From JAUVZL01 sp965603515 (lineage in GTDB: Bacteria > Hydrothermota > Tepidihabitantia > SM23-42): a DNA stretch of 61,540 nt. The DNA lies in the NCBI GenBank assembly GCA_965603515.1, contig CBFDDH010000011.1, positions 1 through 61,540 on the forward strand. The letters are read 5' to 3'. Positions 43,941 to 52,942 of the stretch are shown in pieces; within the stretch, counting starts at the first letter, position 1; the number at the start of each line of letters is the position of its first letter. The notes beneath the pieces were generated by a model that was given only the letters and a program-made list of their open reading frames with translations, searched no databases and had not been told where the DNA came from. The position numbers and the translations under genes were made by a program.

Positions 43941-44097
43941 TTTGTGTCGTATCAATAATTTGACGTTCACTTTTAACAAAAACCATTTTTTCAATCAATT
44001 GTTGGAAAAACGCGTAAAGGTGTAGAGAGAATATAACCACGACATAAAAAGTTACGAAATATCAAGACTTGCTTCTTGATTTAAATACAACTACCCC

Positions 44098-44125
44098 TTG
44101 ACAAATATCAAATAATGTGTAAAAT
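44098..44125 (+). promoter_or_regulatory. mraZ promoter for the dcw cluster
   Basis: TTGACA (44098-44103), a 16-bp spacer, TAAAAT (44120-44125). The start codon is 18 nt after the -10. The gap upstream (43941-44097) shows no gene. Confidence 0.85.
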
Positions 44126-44149
44126 GGTACGAAATGGGGAAAAATGGGG
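44125..44149 (+). promoter_or_regulatory. MraZ operator: TGG repeats at 10-bp spacing
   Basis: TGGTA (44125-44129), TGGGG (44135-44139) and TGGGG (44145-44149) recur exactly every 10 bp. The first touches the end of the -10 and the last overlaps the mraZ start codon. MraZ proteins are known to bind direct repeats of about GTGGG with 10-bp period upstream of their own operon, so autorepression is likely. Confidence 0.75.
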
Positions 44150-44626
44150 AACATACGGTTTAGAGGCTTTTACAAGCATGCACTTGATGAGCGGAAGCGC
44201 TTGGCTATCCCAAGTCAGTTCCGTAGGGTACTCAATGAGGAGTCAGGTGGGAAGCTGATATTAACACCCGGGTATGACCGTGAAATAGCCATCTATGCAC
44301 TGAAGACTTGGGAATCAGTTGAGGAGAGTGAATTACTGACACTATCTATGGACCGCTCGCAGTCACGCCGGTACCGGCGTCACTTCACCTTTGGGATCAA
44401 AGAAGACCATCTAGATAACCAAGGTAGAATCTTGGTCCCTAATTTCCTACTTGAACATTCAGGTATCACGAAAGATGTTATTATCGTTGGTGAAATAGAT
44501 TACTTCACTCTATGGTTGCCTGAACAATATGAGAAATTCGGTAAAGAGATAGAAAGAAATTATCTCGATGATTCAGAAAGCATTGAAGATTTGAGAAGGA
44601 GGCAAAATGAGAATACAGGCCGTTGA
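44144..44626 (+). CDS. mraZ: transcriptional regulator MraZ
   Basis: This 160-residue SpoVT/AbrB-type ring-forming regulator heads the division and cell wall cluster. Both half-domains carry the DxxGR pattern in variant form: HALDERKRLAIPSQFR near the start and DNQGRILVPNFL near residue 90. The start at ATG 44144 lies within the third operator repeat, so protein binding would block both transcription and, potentially, early elongation. It overlaps the STAS gene by 20 nt. Confidence 0.94.
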   Translation: MGNIRFRGFYKHALDERKRLAIPSQFRRVLNEESGGKLILTPGYDREIAIYALKTWESVEESELLTLSMDRSQSRRYRRHFTFGIKEDHLDNQGRILVPNFLLEHSGITKDVIIVGEIDYFTLWLPEQYEKFGKEIERNYLDDSESIEDLRRRQNENTGR

Positions 44627-44948
44627 GGCAGTAAAAGATAAAAAGGTCTCATTCTTCTCGCCCACTGGTGAGATAAACGAAGAAGAATTTGGGACAATAG
44701 AGCAACAATTCAAAAATATGATACAGTTAGGTGACTTCAATATAATACTCGATCTTTCACGGGTTAGCCACATCAATTACAAAATTGTCGGACAGTTGAT
44801 TGATTACCAGAAGAAATTCAAGGGTCTAGGTGGCGACATTAAGCTCGTAAATGTGTCACCCTATTTGTATGACATTCTCAGGTTGTATGGTTTTTACCCC
44901 TTTGAGATATTCCCATCCAAACGAGCCGCATTGAAAAGTTTTATGTAA
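44607..44948 (+). CDS. STAS-domain protein inserted in the dcw cluster
   Basis: This 113-residue single STAS domain resembles anti-sigma-factor antagonists. GEINEEEF and ILDLSRVSHINYKIVGQLI match the fold core, but the Asp-Ser-Ser-Gly phosphorylation site is replaced by Asn57-Tyr58-Lys59-Ile60, so the usual regulatory Ser is missing (Lys59). AGGAGG precedes its ATG inside mraZ. Its place between mraZ and rsmH suggests a constitutive, non-phosphorylatable partner-binding role linked to cell division or envelope stress (inference). Confidence 0.85.
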   Translation: MRIQAVEAVKDKKVSFFSPTGEINEEEFGTIEQQFKNMIQLGDFNIILDLSRVSHINYKIVGQLIDYQKKFKGLGGDIKLVNVSPYLYDILRLYGFYPFEIFPSKRAALKSFM

Positions 44949-44971
44949 ATCCATGAGGGCGACGAAAAGAT

Positions 44972-45850
44972 ATGCACTTTCATCAACCTGTTTTATTGCT
45001 TGAAGTACTTAGGTTTATGAACTTGGAAAAAGACCGAGGCTATTTCTGTGATTGTACAGTGGGTGGTGCCGGTCATCTTCTTGCCATGTTGAAGAGAACT
45101 GAACGGGCTAAGTTCATAGGTCTTGAGTGGGATGAGGATGCATTCGAGTACGCCAAGGATAGGACTGAACCTTATCGAGATCGATGTTTGCTGTTCGAGG
45201 ATAATTTTATCAACCTAGGTTTAATTCTAAATAAGCTCAGAATTAAAGGTTTAGTGGGTGTTTTGTTTGATCTTGGCGTATCATATTTTCAGCTCACAAC
45301 TGCGGCGCGGGGTTTTAGCTTTGGGCGGGATGGACTTTTGTCAATGGCAATGTCGTCAAAGAGTCCATCTTTGCTTCAAAAACTAGAATACGCACAACAG
45401 CACGAGATAATCAAGGTACTTAAGGAATACGGTGATGTACATAGTTGCAGGAGGATTGGTTCTGAGATATACAAACAGAGAAAAGCATTGAAGACGACCT
45501 TGGATTTACGTCGGCTAGTAGATAGTGTAACCCCTAAAAGATTTCTTAAAAAGAATCTACACAAGGTATTTCAGGCATTGCGGATTTGGGTTAACGACGA
45601 ACTAGAAAATCTCAAACTGGGTCTTACCGTGGCGTTAGACCACCTGGAACCTAGCGGTCGGATAGTTGTGATTTCCTATCACTCAGGCGAGGATAGGATC
45701 GTCAAAAACACTTTCCGCGATCTGTGTAGGAGTGGCAAGATATTGTTGTTGAACAAGAGGATCTTGAGACCAAGCGAAGATGAGATCAGAGACAATCACC
45801 GGGCGCGTAGTGCAAAATTGAGGGTTGGTGAAAAATGCGTGTTGTCTTGA
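44972..45850 (+). CDS. rsmH: 16S rRNA m4C1402 methyltransferase, divergent
   Basis: This 292-residue MraW/RsmH homologue has HQPVLLLEVLRF, CDCTVGGAGHLLAM (SAM site), GVLFDLGVSYFQLTTAARGFSF, and the C-terminal RVVVISYHSGEDRIVKN-type segment (here RIVVISYHSGEDRIVK). The family motif LDMRMD is LLSMAMS here, so the conserved Asp and Arg are absent. The position between mraZ and ftsL is canonical. It may be active with altered chemistry, or may retain only RNA binding. It overlaps ftsL by 16 nt. Confidence 0.88.
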   Translation: MHFHQPVLLLEVLRFMNLEKDRGYFCDCTVGGAGHLLAMLKRTERAKFIGLEWDEDAFEYAKDRTEPYRDRCLLFEDNFINLGLILNKLRIKGLVGVLFDLGVSYFQLTTAARGFSFGRDGLLSMAMSSKSPSLLQKLEYAQQHEIIKVLKEYGDVHSCRRIGSEIYKQRKALKTTLDLRRLVDSVTPKRFLKKNLHKVFQALRIWVNDELENLKLGLTVALDHLEPSGRIVVISYHSGEDRIVKNTFRDLCRSGKILLLNKRILRPSEDEIRDNHRARSAKLRVGEKCVLS

Positions 45851-46086
45851 TATTTCTTGCTGTTGTTTTCTTTCTTTTTTCACTTGTTTATATCGAGAGT
45901 GAATTGGTGAAGTTAGAAGTGAGAAAGGAAAATTTGAAGAACCGCGTAATTGGATTGCGTAACCAGGAAGAAGTTCTTGAATTCGAAGTGATGGATCTGG
46001 CAAATCTGGCGAAGATCGAAGAAGCTGCTAAGAAAAAAGGTTTTTTCTTTCCTGATAAAGATGACATATTAGGTGTTGTGAAATGA
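45835..46086 (+). CDS. ftsL: FtsL-like division protein
   Basis: This 83-residue single-pass protein has a hydrophobic helix at about 2-18 (VVLIFLAVVFFLFSLVYI) and a coiled-coil-like stretch (ESELVKLEVRKENLKNRVIGLRNQEEVLEFE). Sequence identity in this family is always low. The assignment rests on size, topology and the rsmH-ftsL-ftsI order. It overlaps ftsI by 4 nt. Confidence 0.75.
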   Translation: MRVVLIFLAVVFFLFSLVYIESELVKLEVRKENLKNRVIGLRNQEEVLEFEVMDLANLAKIEEAAKKKGFFFPDKDDILGVVK

Positions 46087-47708
46087 AACGAACCAAGGTG
46101 TTCAATTTTTCTATTTTTTTTGTTTCTTTCGGATTTTTCTTCTATCTTTTCTACATTCAGTGCGTGAAGCATCGGTACTACGATGAGAAAGCGAAGAACC
46201 AGCACGAAAAGAAATTTGTACTCATTGGATCTAGGGGTAATATTTATGATCGAAACGGTCGCCCTCTGGCAATGTCTCAGCAATGTTTTTCGATATTCTG
46301 CACACCGCGCTATTCGCGTAACAAGGAGTCGTTGGTCGATAATCTATCGATACTTTCTGGTAAACCCAAGATGCGAATAAGGGAGTTGGTTGACAAGGGA
46401 GATTTCTTCTGGGTTGAAACCAAGGTGGCGCTCGAGAGACGAGATCAGTATTTGGCGTTCGGCGATGAAAGTGTTGGCTATACTCATGATTTGAACCGCC
46501 AGTATAATATGCCCGAGGTATTTGGCAGTCTCATTGGCAAATGCGGTTCGGACAATCGTGGTATTGAGGGTTTGGAACTGCAGTTAGATGACGTTCTTAC
46601 TGGGAAGTCCGGTTTCGCCATCTACCAGAAAGACCCGACAGGAGATATTTTTCCCTATCACGATCATCCGGAAAAAAATCCTCGGCCTGGTCGAGATGTG
46701 TACTTGACTATTGATTATCAACTCCAGGCGATCCTTCACGCAAACCTCAGAATTGCGATGGTTAAGGAAGATGCAAAATATGCAGCTGGTTTGATCATTG
46801 ATCCCTGCACTGGTGAGCTTTTGGCAATGGTGAATGTTGATTGTGATGGGGATAAACGAAATCACGTGTTGTGTGATGAATTTGAACCGGGTTCAACATT
46901 TAAATTAGTTACCATGACCTACGCACTATTAGAGGGGGTCGGCGAGGATGATCTGATTAATACCGAAGGTGGTACACTAAATGTAGGGGGACATACGATT
47001 CATGACTATCGTGACTATGGGATAGTAACTTTCAAACAGGCGATAGCGCATTCCAGTAATGTGGCGATGGTGAAGATCTCGCAGCAGTTCGACCATCAGG
47101 ATTTTTTCTTGATGATGCGAGATTTCGGCTTGGGTCAGACAAGCGGTATAGAATTCCCTGGTGAAGTAAAGGGACGATTGCCAGTGTCTGAAGAGATTAA
47201 TGATGTGGAATTCGCAACTTTGGTCTTTGGCCAGGGGTTGACCGTAAACCTACTGCAGCTCGCTTTTGCATACCAGTCGATCGCTAATGGTGGTACTCTT
47301 AACAAACCGATAATTGTTCAGGAAATCAAAGATGGAAACAAAGTTGTCTATTTAGCAAAGCCGCTGCGTGTTCGACGAGTCGTTGACCGAGAGACCGCAG
47401 ACCGGGTCACTAAGATGCTTTGTGGAGTCGTTGAGGATGGAAGCGGCGTGGATGCTGCAGTCAGCGGAGTAGAGGTAGCCGGTAAAACAGGCACGGCACA
47501 AAAAGTGGTCAATGGTAGGTATTCAAATACTTCGGTCATAACAACCTTTGTTGGATATTTTCCAGCCGATTCTCCTGATTACCTTATTGCCATCATGATC
47601 GACGAACCTAAGCGAGGTCTCTGGGCTAGCAGGATCGTGGCACCTGTTTTCAGGAGCATTGCCCAGAGCATTTATCACATTGATGCCCAACGATATGCAG
47701 TTAATTAA
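46083..47708 (+). CDS. ftsI: septal peptidoglycan transpeptidase FtsI (class B PBP)
   Basis: This 541-residue protein is membrane-anchored (hydrophobic 8-28). The dimerisation domain contains GSRGNIYDRNGRPLAMS. The transpeptidase domain has SXXK in EPGSTFKLVT (catalytic Ser), SXN in HSSNVAM, and KTGTAQK. There is no PASTA domain. It crosslinks septal peptidoglycan together with FtsW, encoded further along the cluster. Confidence 0.95.
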   Translation: MKRTKVFNFSIFFVSFGFFFYLFYIQCVKHRYYDEKAKNQHEKKFVLIGSRGNIYDRNGRPLAMSQQCFSIFCTPRYSRNKESLVDNLSILSGKPKMRIRELVDKGDFFWVETKVALERRDQYLAFGDESVGYTHDLNRQYNMPEVFGSLIGKCGSDNRGIEGLELQLDDVLTGKSGFAIYQKDPTGDIFPYHDHPEKNPRPGRDVYLTIDYQLQAILHANLRIAMVKEDAKYAAGLIIDPCTGELLAMVNVDCDGDKRNHVLCDEFEPGSTFKLVTMTYALLEGVGEDDLINTEGGTLNVGGHTIHDYRDYGIVTFKQAIAHSSNVAMVKISQQFDHQDFFLMMRDFGLGQTSGIEFPGEVKGRLPVSEEINDVEFATLVFGQGLTVNLLQLAFAYQSIANGGTLNKPIIVQEIKDGNKVVYLAKPLRVRRVVDRETADRVTKMLCGVVEDGSGVDAAVSGVEVAGKTGTAQKVVNGRYSNTSVITTFVGYFPADSPDYLIAIMIDEPKRGLWASRIVAPVFRSIAQSIYHIDAQRYAVN

Positions 47709-49116
47709 ACTGATCAAGGTTATTGCCGGTGAGCAATACCGAATGACCGATACTGAAATAGAAGCGTTAGAATTTGATTCAAGACGAGTCGGACCAGGGA
47801 CGCTGTTTGTTGTTATGAAAGGAGAAAAATTTGACGGTCACGACTACATTGAAGCAGCAATCAAGAACGGTGCAGTAGCACTTGTTACTGAGAGAAAAGT
47901 GGCGGCTAATATTCCACAGATTGTCGTGACCGACACCAGATTGTCATTGGGTAAGCTTGCCCACCAATTCTACGGCGATTTTGCAGATATGACAAAGGTT
48001 GCTATTACCGGAACCAACGGTAAGACAACAACTTCTTTTTTTATGCATTCGATATTGGAAGCAAGTGGTACAAGAACCGGTCTGATCGGGACTATTTATT
48101 ATATCGGTAAGACGCGGACTAAGGCGGTTCGGACTACGCCGGAGAGTCTGGATATTTTTAGGATGATCAGTGAGTTTAAAAGAGATGGTGCTGAGGCCAT
48201 TGTGATGGAGGTTTCGTCTCATGGCTTGGCTCTGAAAAGGGTTGATGAATTACGCTTCCATGTTGCTGTTTTCACAAATCTTTCCCAGGACCATCTCGAT
48301 TTTCATCAGACAATCGACGACTACCGGACATCAAAAATGAGGGTTTTCTCACTCCTTGAAACTGATGGTTGTGCTGTTTTCAATATGGATGATGCAACAA
48401 GTCATCATATTAAGCGATTGGGGTTAAGGCGTGCTTTGACCTTTGGCATGGTGAATAAAAGCGATGTCTGGGGTGAGATAATAAGTGATACAACTGATGG
48501 ACTCAGCATTAATATCTCTAACCAGAACGATAACTACCATATCACGTCCAAATTAATCGGTACATTCAATGCCTACAATATTCTCGCTGCTTTCACTGCG
48601 GCTTTGGCTTTGGATATTCCACCAGATGCAATTATTCAAGGTATCGCAAAAATAACTGGCATAAAAGGCAGGATGGAACGGGTAGTTGATAATATATTCA
48701 TTGATTACGCGCATACCCCGTTGGCCATTGAGAACGCCTTGAGATCATTAAAGCGTTATACGCAAGGAAGGCTTCTTGTTGTCTTTGGTTGCGGCGGTGA
48801 TCGCGATAAAGATAAACGGTCAAAAATGGCAACTGCAGCAACAGGCCTTGCTGATTTCACGATTATAACGACCGATAATCCACGTAGCGAACTTCCAGGT
48901 TCCATCATAGGGGATATTGTCAAGGGCGTCACAACGGAACAGTATGAAGTCATTGAAGATCGCCGAACAGCGATTGAACAGGCGATTATGAAGAAAGAAG
49001 CTGATGACATACTTCTTATCGCCGGTAAGGGGCATGAAGATTATCAAATCATTGGTAATAGGATACTGAAATTCGATGATGCTGAGGTTATCAGGGAATG
49101 TACCGAAGGCTTATGA
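47695..49116 (+). CDS. murE: UDP-MurNAc-tripeptide synthetase, meso-DAP type
   Basis: This 473-residue Mur ligase adds the third stem-peptide residue. ITGTNGKTTTSFFM is the ATP site. DNPRSE near residue 395 is the signature of enzymes that add meso-diaminopimelate. The Lys carbamylation region and HDY/SRRVG N-terminal segments are in place. I prefer ATG 47695, 14 nt inside ftsI, to ATGs at 47659 and 47683, because homology starts there. Confidence 0.94.
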   Translation: MQLIKLIKVIAGEQYRMTDTEIEALEFDSRRVGPGTLFVVMKGEKFDGHDYIEAAIKNGAVALVTERKVAANIPQIVVTDTRLSLGKLAHQFYGDFADMTKVAITGTNGKTTTSFFMHSILEASGTRTGLIGTIYYIGKTRTKAVRTTPESLDIFRMISEFKRDGAEAIVMEVSSHGLALKRVDELRFHVAVFTNLSQDHLDFHQTIDDYRTSKMRVFSLLETDGCAVFNMDDATSHHIKRLGLRRALTFGMVNKSDVWGEIISDTTDGLSINISNQNDNYHITSKLIGTFNAYNILAAFTAALALDIPPDAIIQGIAKITGIKGRMERVVDNIFIDYAHTPLAIENALRSLKRYTQGRLLVVFGCGGDRDKDKRSKMATAATGLADFTIITTDNPRSELPGSIIGDIVKGVTTEQYEVIEDRRTAIEQAIMKKEADDILLIAGKGHEDYQIIGNRILKFDDAEVIRECTEGL

Positions 49117-50378
49117 TTCATAGCGTTGCTGCGATGATCAATGGTAGAACTGCATTGGGAGGTCGCGACCTAGTGAGAGGTGTAAGCATTGATTCACGAA
49201 CCACAAAACCCGGTGAACTGTTCTTTGCTTTGAAGGGTGAACATACTGACGGCCATTATTTTGTATCTGAAGCACTCCAGAACGGTGCGGTTGCAGTTGT
49301 TGTTGAGTACAGTAAGGGTATAGAAAAACAGATTTCGGTTGTTGATACACTGTTTGCGCTTGGACAATTGGCAAGGAAATATCGGGGTGCATTTGCTCCA
49401 AAAACAATTGCGATTACAGGTACAAACGGTAAGACGACTGTAAAAAATCTTATCGGAGCAATTTTGGGCAGCGAGCATCAAATTCTACTCACCAAGAAAA
49501 ACTACAATTCTCTGATCGGACTACCTCTGACCTTGTTGGACTTATCCGGTGATGAGCAATACCTTGTTGTTGAAATGGGCACGAGTAACCCCGGTGAAAT
49601 TCGACGGTTGTGTGAAATCGCCAAGCCAGATATCGGTGTGGTTACGACTATCGGACCAGGGCATCTAAAAGGGCTTGGTTCAATGCATGGAATAAGGGAG
49701 GAGAAATTATCTTTGATTGAGGCGCTGCCCGAGGACGGTTTTGGAATAGTCGGTGAGGGGGTTGGTGATGTCAATCGCAGTAACGTTACAGGTTTCAGTA
49801 TTGAGATGCTTTCGGATATAGAGTTGACCGAGTTCGGTTCACATTTTGTCTTTAATGAGCGCACGTTTTTTACCCCTCTTCTCGGTATGGCTAATGTCAT
49901 GAATTGTCTGGCAGCTCTAAGTATCTGTACAAAACTCGGTGTGACGTATGATGTCCAAAGTGCGGCGCTTGAACATATTAAGCCAGCAAAAGGTAGGTTA
50001 GAACCTCTCTGGCATGATGGGTTTCTCTTAATAGATGATACGTACAATGCAAACCCGGTTTCGATGAGGGCTGCGATAGATTTCACGGCTTACCTTCAAC
50101 GTCGTAGGATATTCGTTCTGGGCGATATGCTGGAGCTGGGTAAACAATCTGGGGACCTGCACAAACAGATTGGCGACTATGCGCGGGATCAATGTGACCT
50201 ATTGCTTTCGTTTGGAGAGCAATCAAAAAACTACGGCGGGAAGCACTTTGATGATAAACAAGAACTCATTAGATATCTGATCGAGAATCTCAATGGCGAA
50301 GAAGCAGTCTTGGTGAAGGCATCCAGATCACTTCGTTTTGAGCAGATTGTATACGATTTATTACGTTTACTGCAATGA
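49113..50378 (+). CDS. murF: UDP-MurNAc-tripeptide:D-Ala-D-Ala ligase
   Basis: This 421-residue Mur ligase has GVSIDSRTTKPGELFFALKGEHTDGH, the ATP motif ITGTNGKTTVKN, EMGTSNPGEI, and DDTYNANPVSMRAAI, all typical of MurF. The start forms an ATGA overlap with murE. An upstream ATG at 49098 is possible but would deepen the overlap. It adds the terminal D-Ala-D-Ala. No ddl gene is in the window. Confidence 0.94.
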   Translation: MIHSVAAMINGRTALGGRDLVRGVSIDSRTTKPGELFFALKGEHTDGHYFVSEALQNGAVAVVVEYSKGIEKQISVVDTLFALGQLARKYRGAFAPKTIAITGTNGKTTVKNLIGAILGSEHQILLTKKNYNSLIGLPLTLLDLSGDEQYLVVEMGTSNPGEIRRLCEIAKPDIGVVTTIGPGHLKGLGSMHGIREEKLSLIEALPEDGFGIVGEGVGDVNRSNVTGFSIEMLSDIELTEFGSHFVFNERTFFTPLLGMANVMNCLAALSICTKLGVTYDVQSAALEHIKPAKGRLEPLWHDGFLLIDDTYNANPVSMRAAIDFTAYLQRRRIFVLGDMLELGKQSGDLHKQIGDYARDQCDLLLSFGEQSKNYGGKHFDDKQELIRYLIENLNGEEAVLVKASRSLRFEQIVYDLLRLLQ

Positions 50379-50400
50379 AAAAGGGTGATGAAATGAGAAT

Positions 50401-50520
50401 AGGTAGAATGACAAATTTCAAATGTCAAAGTACAAATGTTCCGTTCCATAGGAACGAGAATCCACGCAATCAAAACGGGAAAATCCAAATGTCTAATGTC
50501 AAATTTTGTTATTTCAATTT
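50401..50520. repeat. word-repeat element between murF and mraY
   Basis: The gap holds AATGTCAAA-type words at 50421 and 50495 (the latter the inverse of ATTTGACATT), TACAAATG and CCAAATG words, and a CGTTCC-ATA-GGAACG hairpin (50442-50456). There is no gene and no clear terminator or promoter. Confidence 0.6.
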
Positions 50521-50543
50521 TAGCATCAATCTGTTAAGGTAAT

Positions 50544-51629
50544 ATGCTATACTGGTTACTGTATCCTTTAAAAGACATTTTTGGTCCCTTCAGACTCTTT
50601 GGCTATATAACATTTCGTAGTGCTTATGCAGCGGTAGTTGCGATACTCATCGTACTTGTTTTTGGTAATCGGTTTATTGCCTTTCTTAAGAAAAGATCGA
50701 TCGGGCAGAAAATAAGAGGTGTTGTTCCTGAAACTCACAAGGTCAAAGAGGGTACGCCATCAATGGGCGGTTTAATAATCTTGGGGTCGATAGTTGTTGC
50801 GTCGCTGCTCTTTTGTGATCTTACCAACCCCAATATCATAATTCTTCTGACCGCTACCGTCTGGTTTGGTATCTTGGGTTTCTTTGATGATTACACAAAA
50901 ATCCATAAGAATAAGCCAAGAGGGTTATCGATAAAAACGAAGCTTTTCTTTCAAATACTCTATGGTGTAGCATTAGGGCTGTACCTATATTTCTATGGTC
51001 CCGAGGGCTATGCGACAAAGACCAATTTGATATTCTTCAAAAACTATATTGTTAATCTGGGAATACTATATCCATTGTTTGCCACCCTTGTTGTCGTGGG
51101 TTCGTCAAATGGCGTCAACTTCAGTGATGGGCTCGATGGATTAGCGATTGGTCTGATCAGCATTGCGGCGCTTGCTTATAGTGCTTTAGCCTATGCGGCT
51201 GGTCATGTAGGCATTAGCCAATACCTTAATATAATCTTTCTTGCCCAAGGTGGCGAAATAACCGTGTTCTGTGCATCAATCCTTGGTGCGAGTCTTGGTT
51301 TTCTTTGGTTCAATTCACATCCAGCTCAGGTTTTCATGGGCGATACCGGTGCCCTTAGTCTAGGTGCAATTGTCGGTACTGCAGCAATTCTTATAAAGCA
51401 GGAGATACTCCTGATCGTGGTGGGTGGTGTGTTTGTGATTGAGGTCGTATCTGTGATATTGCAGATAATATATTTCCGACGCACCGGTGGTAAAAGGTTG
51501 TTTAAGATGGCTCCCTTGCATCACCATTTTGAACTAAGTGGACTGCGTGAACCTAAGATCGTCGTTCGATTCTGGATTTTAGCAATAATTTTTATGATGG
51601 TCGCTTTATCTACATTGAAGATCCGCTAA
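50544..51629 (+). CDS. mraY: phospho-MurNAc-pentapeptide transferase
   Basis: This 361-residue, ten-helix membrane enzyme makes lipid I from undecaprenyl phosphate. KVKEGTPSMGG, the catalytic DDYTKIHKNKPRGLS, NFSDGLDGLA and HHHFELSG are all seen. TAAGGT precedes the ATG. Its stop and the murD start share one base (TAATG). Confidence 0.97.
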   Translation: MLYWLLYPLKDIFGPFRLFGYITFRSAYAAVVAILIVLVFGNRFIAFLKKRSIGQKIRGVVPETHKVKEGTPSMGGLIILGSIVVASLLFCDLTNPNIIILLTATVWFGILGFFDDYTKIHKNKPRGLSIKTKLFFQILYGVALGLYLYFYGPEGYATKTNLIFFKNYIVNLGILYPLFATLVVVGSSNGVNFSDGLDGLAIGLISIAALAYSALAYAAGHVGISQYLNIIFLAQGGEITVFCASILGASLGFLWFNSHPAQVFMGDTGALSLGAIVGTAAILIKQEILLIVVGGVFVIEVVSVILQIIYFRRTGGKRLFKMAPLHHHFELSGLREPKIVVRFWILAIIFMMVALSTLKIR

Positions 51630-52942
51630 TGAAACAGAATCGAAAAATACTCCTTCTTGGTCTTGGTCGAGCAAACCTTGCAGTCGCTGAATTCCTGGTA
51701 AACCAGGGGTGCGAGCTGTACTTGTACGAGGAACATATAGATATGATTTCCGATACTGCACGTGAGCTCATAAGAAAAGGCAATATCAGGAACTACCGCA
51801 GAGACAATTATGATCTAGTAGTTACCTCGCCGGGATTTCCTGAACAAAATGAAGTCGTCAAGATGCTGCGCACGAAAGGGATACCGATAATCGATGAGAT
51901 CGAATTCACCTTTCAGCAACTTAATAAAGCAAAGATTATTGCCGTGACTGGGACCAACGGTAAAAGTACCACGGCTTCACTGATCAGCAGTATTTTGAGT
52001 TCTGCTAATATAAGGAATTTTCTGGGTGGGAATATCTCACCGGGAAGACCTTTTTCAAGGTCTCTTTTCACCGAACCCTATGATTACTACGTCTTGGAAA
52101 TATCTTCCTTTCAGTTAATGCGGATTGAGAAATTTCATCCTTACATCGCAGTACTTATGAATATCTCAAGGGATCATCTGAATTGGCATCGAAATTTTGA
52201 GGAATATCGAACTGCAAAAATGCGTATTTTTCTCAATCAAGAAAAATCAGATTATGCTGTTTTAAACGAAGATGATAGCAATATCAAACGTGCATTGGAT
52301 GATATCAAGTCGCAAATTGTCTTTTTCGGCTCCAATGCGCGCACCGGAGCCTGGTTCAACGGCATGTTCGCATATGTACAGGAAAAACTGTTTTCGGTTG
52401 AGAAATTTCGCTTGGAGGGTGAGCACAATAAGATAAACGCTTTGGCGTCGATTGCCGTAGCAAAGCTCCTTTGTATTGATAACAGCAAAATTGAGAAAGG
52501 ATTGATTACCTTTAAACCGTTGCCCCATCGTCTTGAAGACATTGGCACAATACAAGGTGTACGATATGTTAATAATTCAATGTGCACGAATGAGATTGCA
52601 GCAATTGCTTCGTTCAAAGCAGTAATGGGACCTAAAATAGTGATTCTTGGTGGTAAACACAAAGGTGATAAGGCTAAGGATTACCTTTCGATATTAGTTG
52701 AGCAAGCTAAAGCGTGTGTCATACTTGGCGATAACGCGGCGTACATTGCAAACTTTTTTGAAACAAATGGATTAGAGGCCTTTACGATTGCCAGTAGTAT
52801 GGATGATGCGCTACTAAAGGCCAGACAATTTGCAGCACCGGGAGATACAATCTTATTGAATCCAGGTTTTGCTTCTTTTGACTACTTTGCCAATTTCGCA
52901 GATCGGGGAGAAGCATTCAAAGATGCAGTCCAAAAAAATTGA
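51629..52942 (+). CDS. murD: UDP-MurNAc-L-Ala:D-Glu ligase
   Basis: This 437-residue Mur ligase adds D-Glu. It has LGLGRANLAVAEFL at the N-terminus, VTSPGFP, the ATP motif VTGTNGKSTTASL, and the C-terminal LILGGKHKG-type segment (VILGGKHKGDKAKD). It overlaps ftsW by 20 nt. Confidence 0.95.
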   Translation: MKQNRKILLLGLGRANLAVAEFLVNQGCELYLYEEHIDMISDTARELIRKGNIRNYRRDNYDLVVTSPGFPEQNEVVKMLRTKGIPIIDEIEFTFQQLNKAKIIAVTGTNGKSTTASLISSILSSANIRNFLGGNISPGRPFSRSLFTEPYDYYVLEISSFQLMRIEKFHPYIAVLMNISRDHLNWHRNFEEYRTAKMRIFLNQEKSDYAVLNEDDSNIKRALDDIKSQIVFFGSNARTGAWFNGMFAYVQEKLFSVEKFRLEGEHNKINALASIAVAKLLCIDNSKIEKGLITFKPLPHRLEDIGTIQGVRYVNNSMCTNEIAAIASFKAVMGPKIVILGGKHKGDKAKDYLSILVEQAKACVILGDNAAYIANFFETNGLEAFTIASSMDDALLKARQFAAPGDTILLNPGFASFDYFANFADRGEAFKDAVQKN

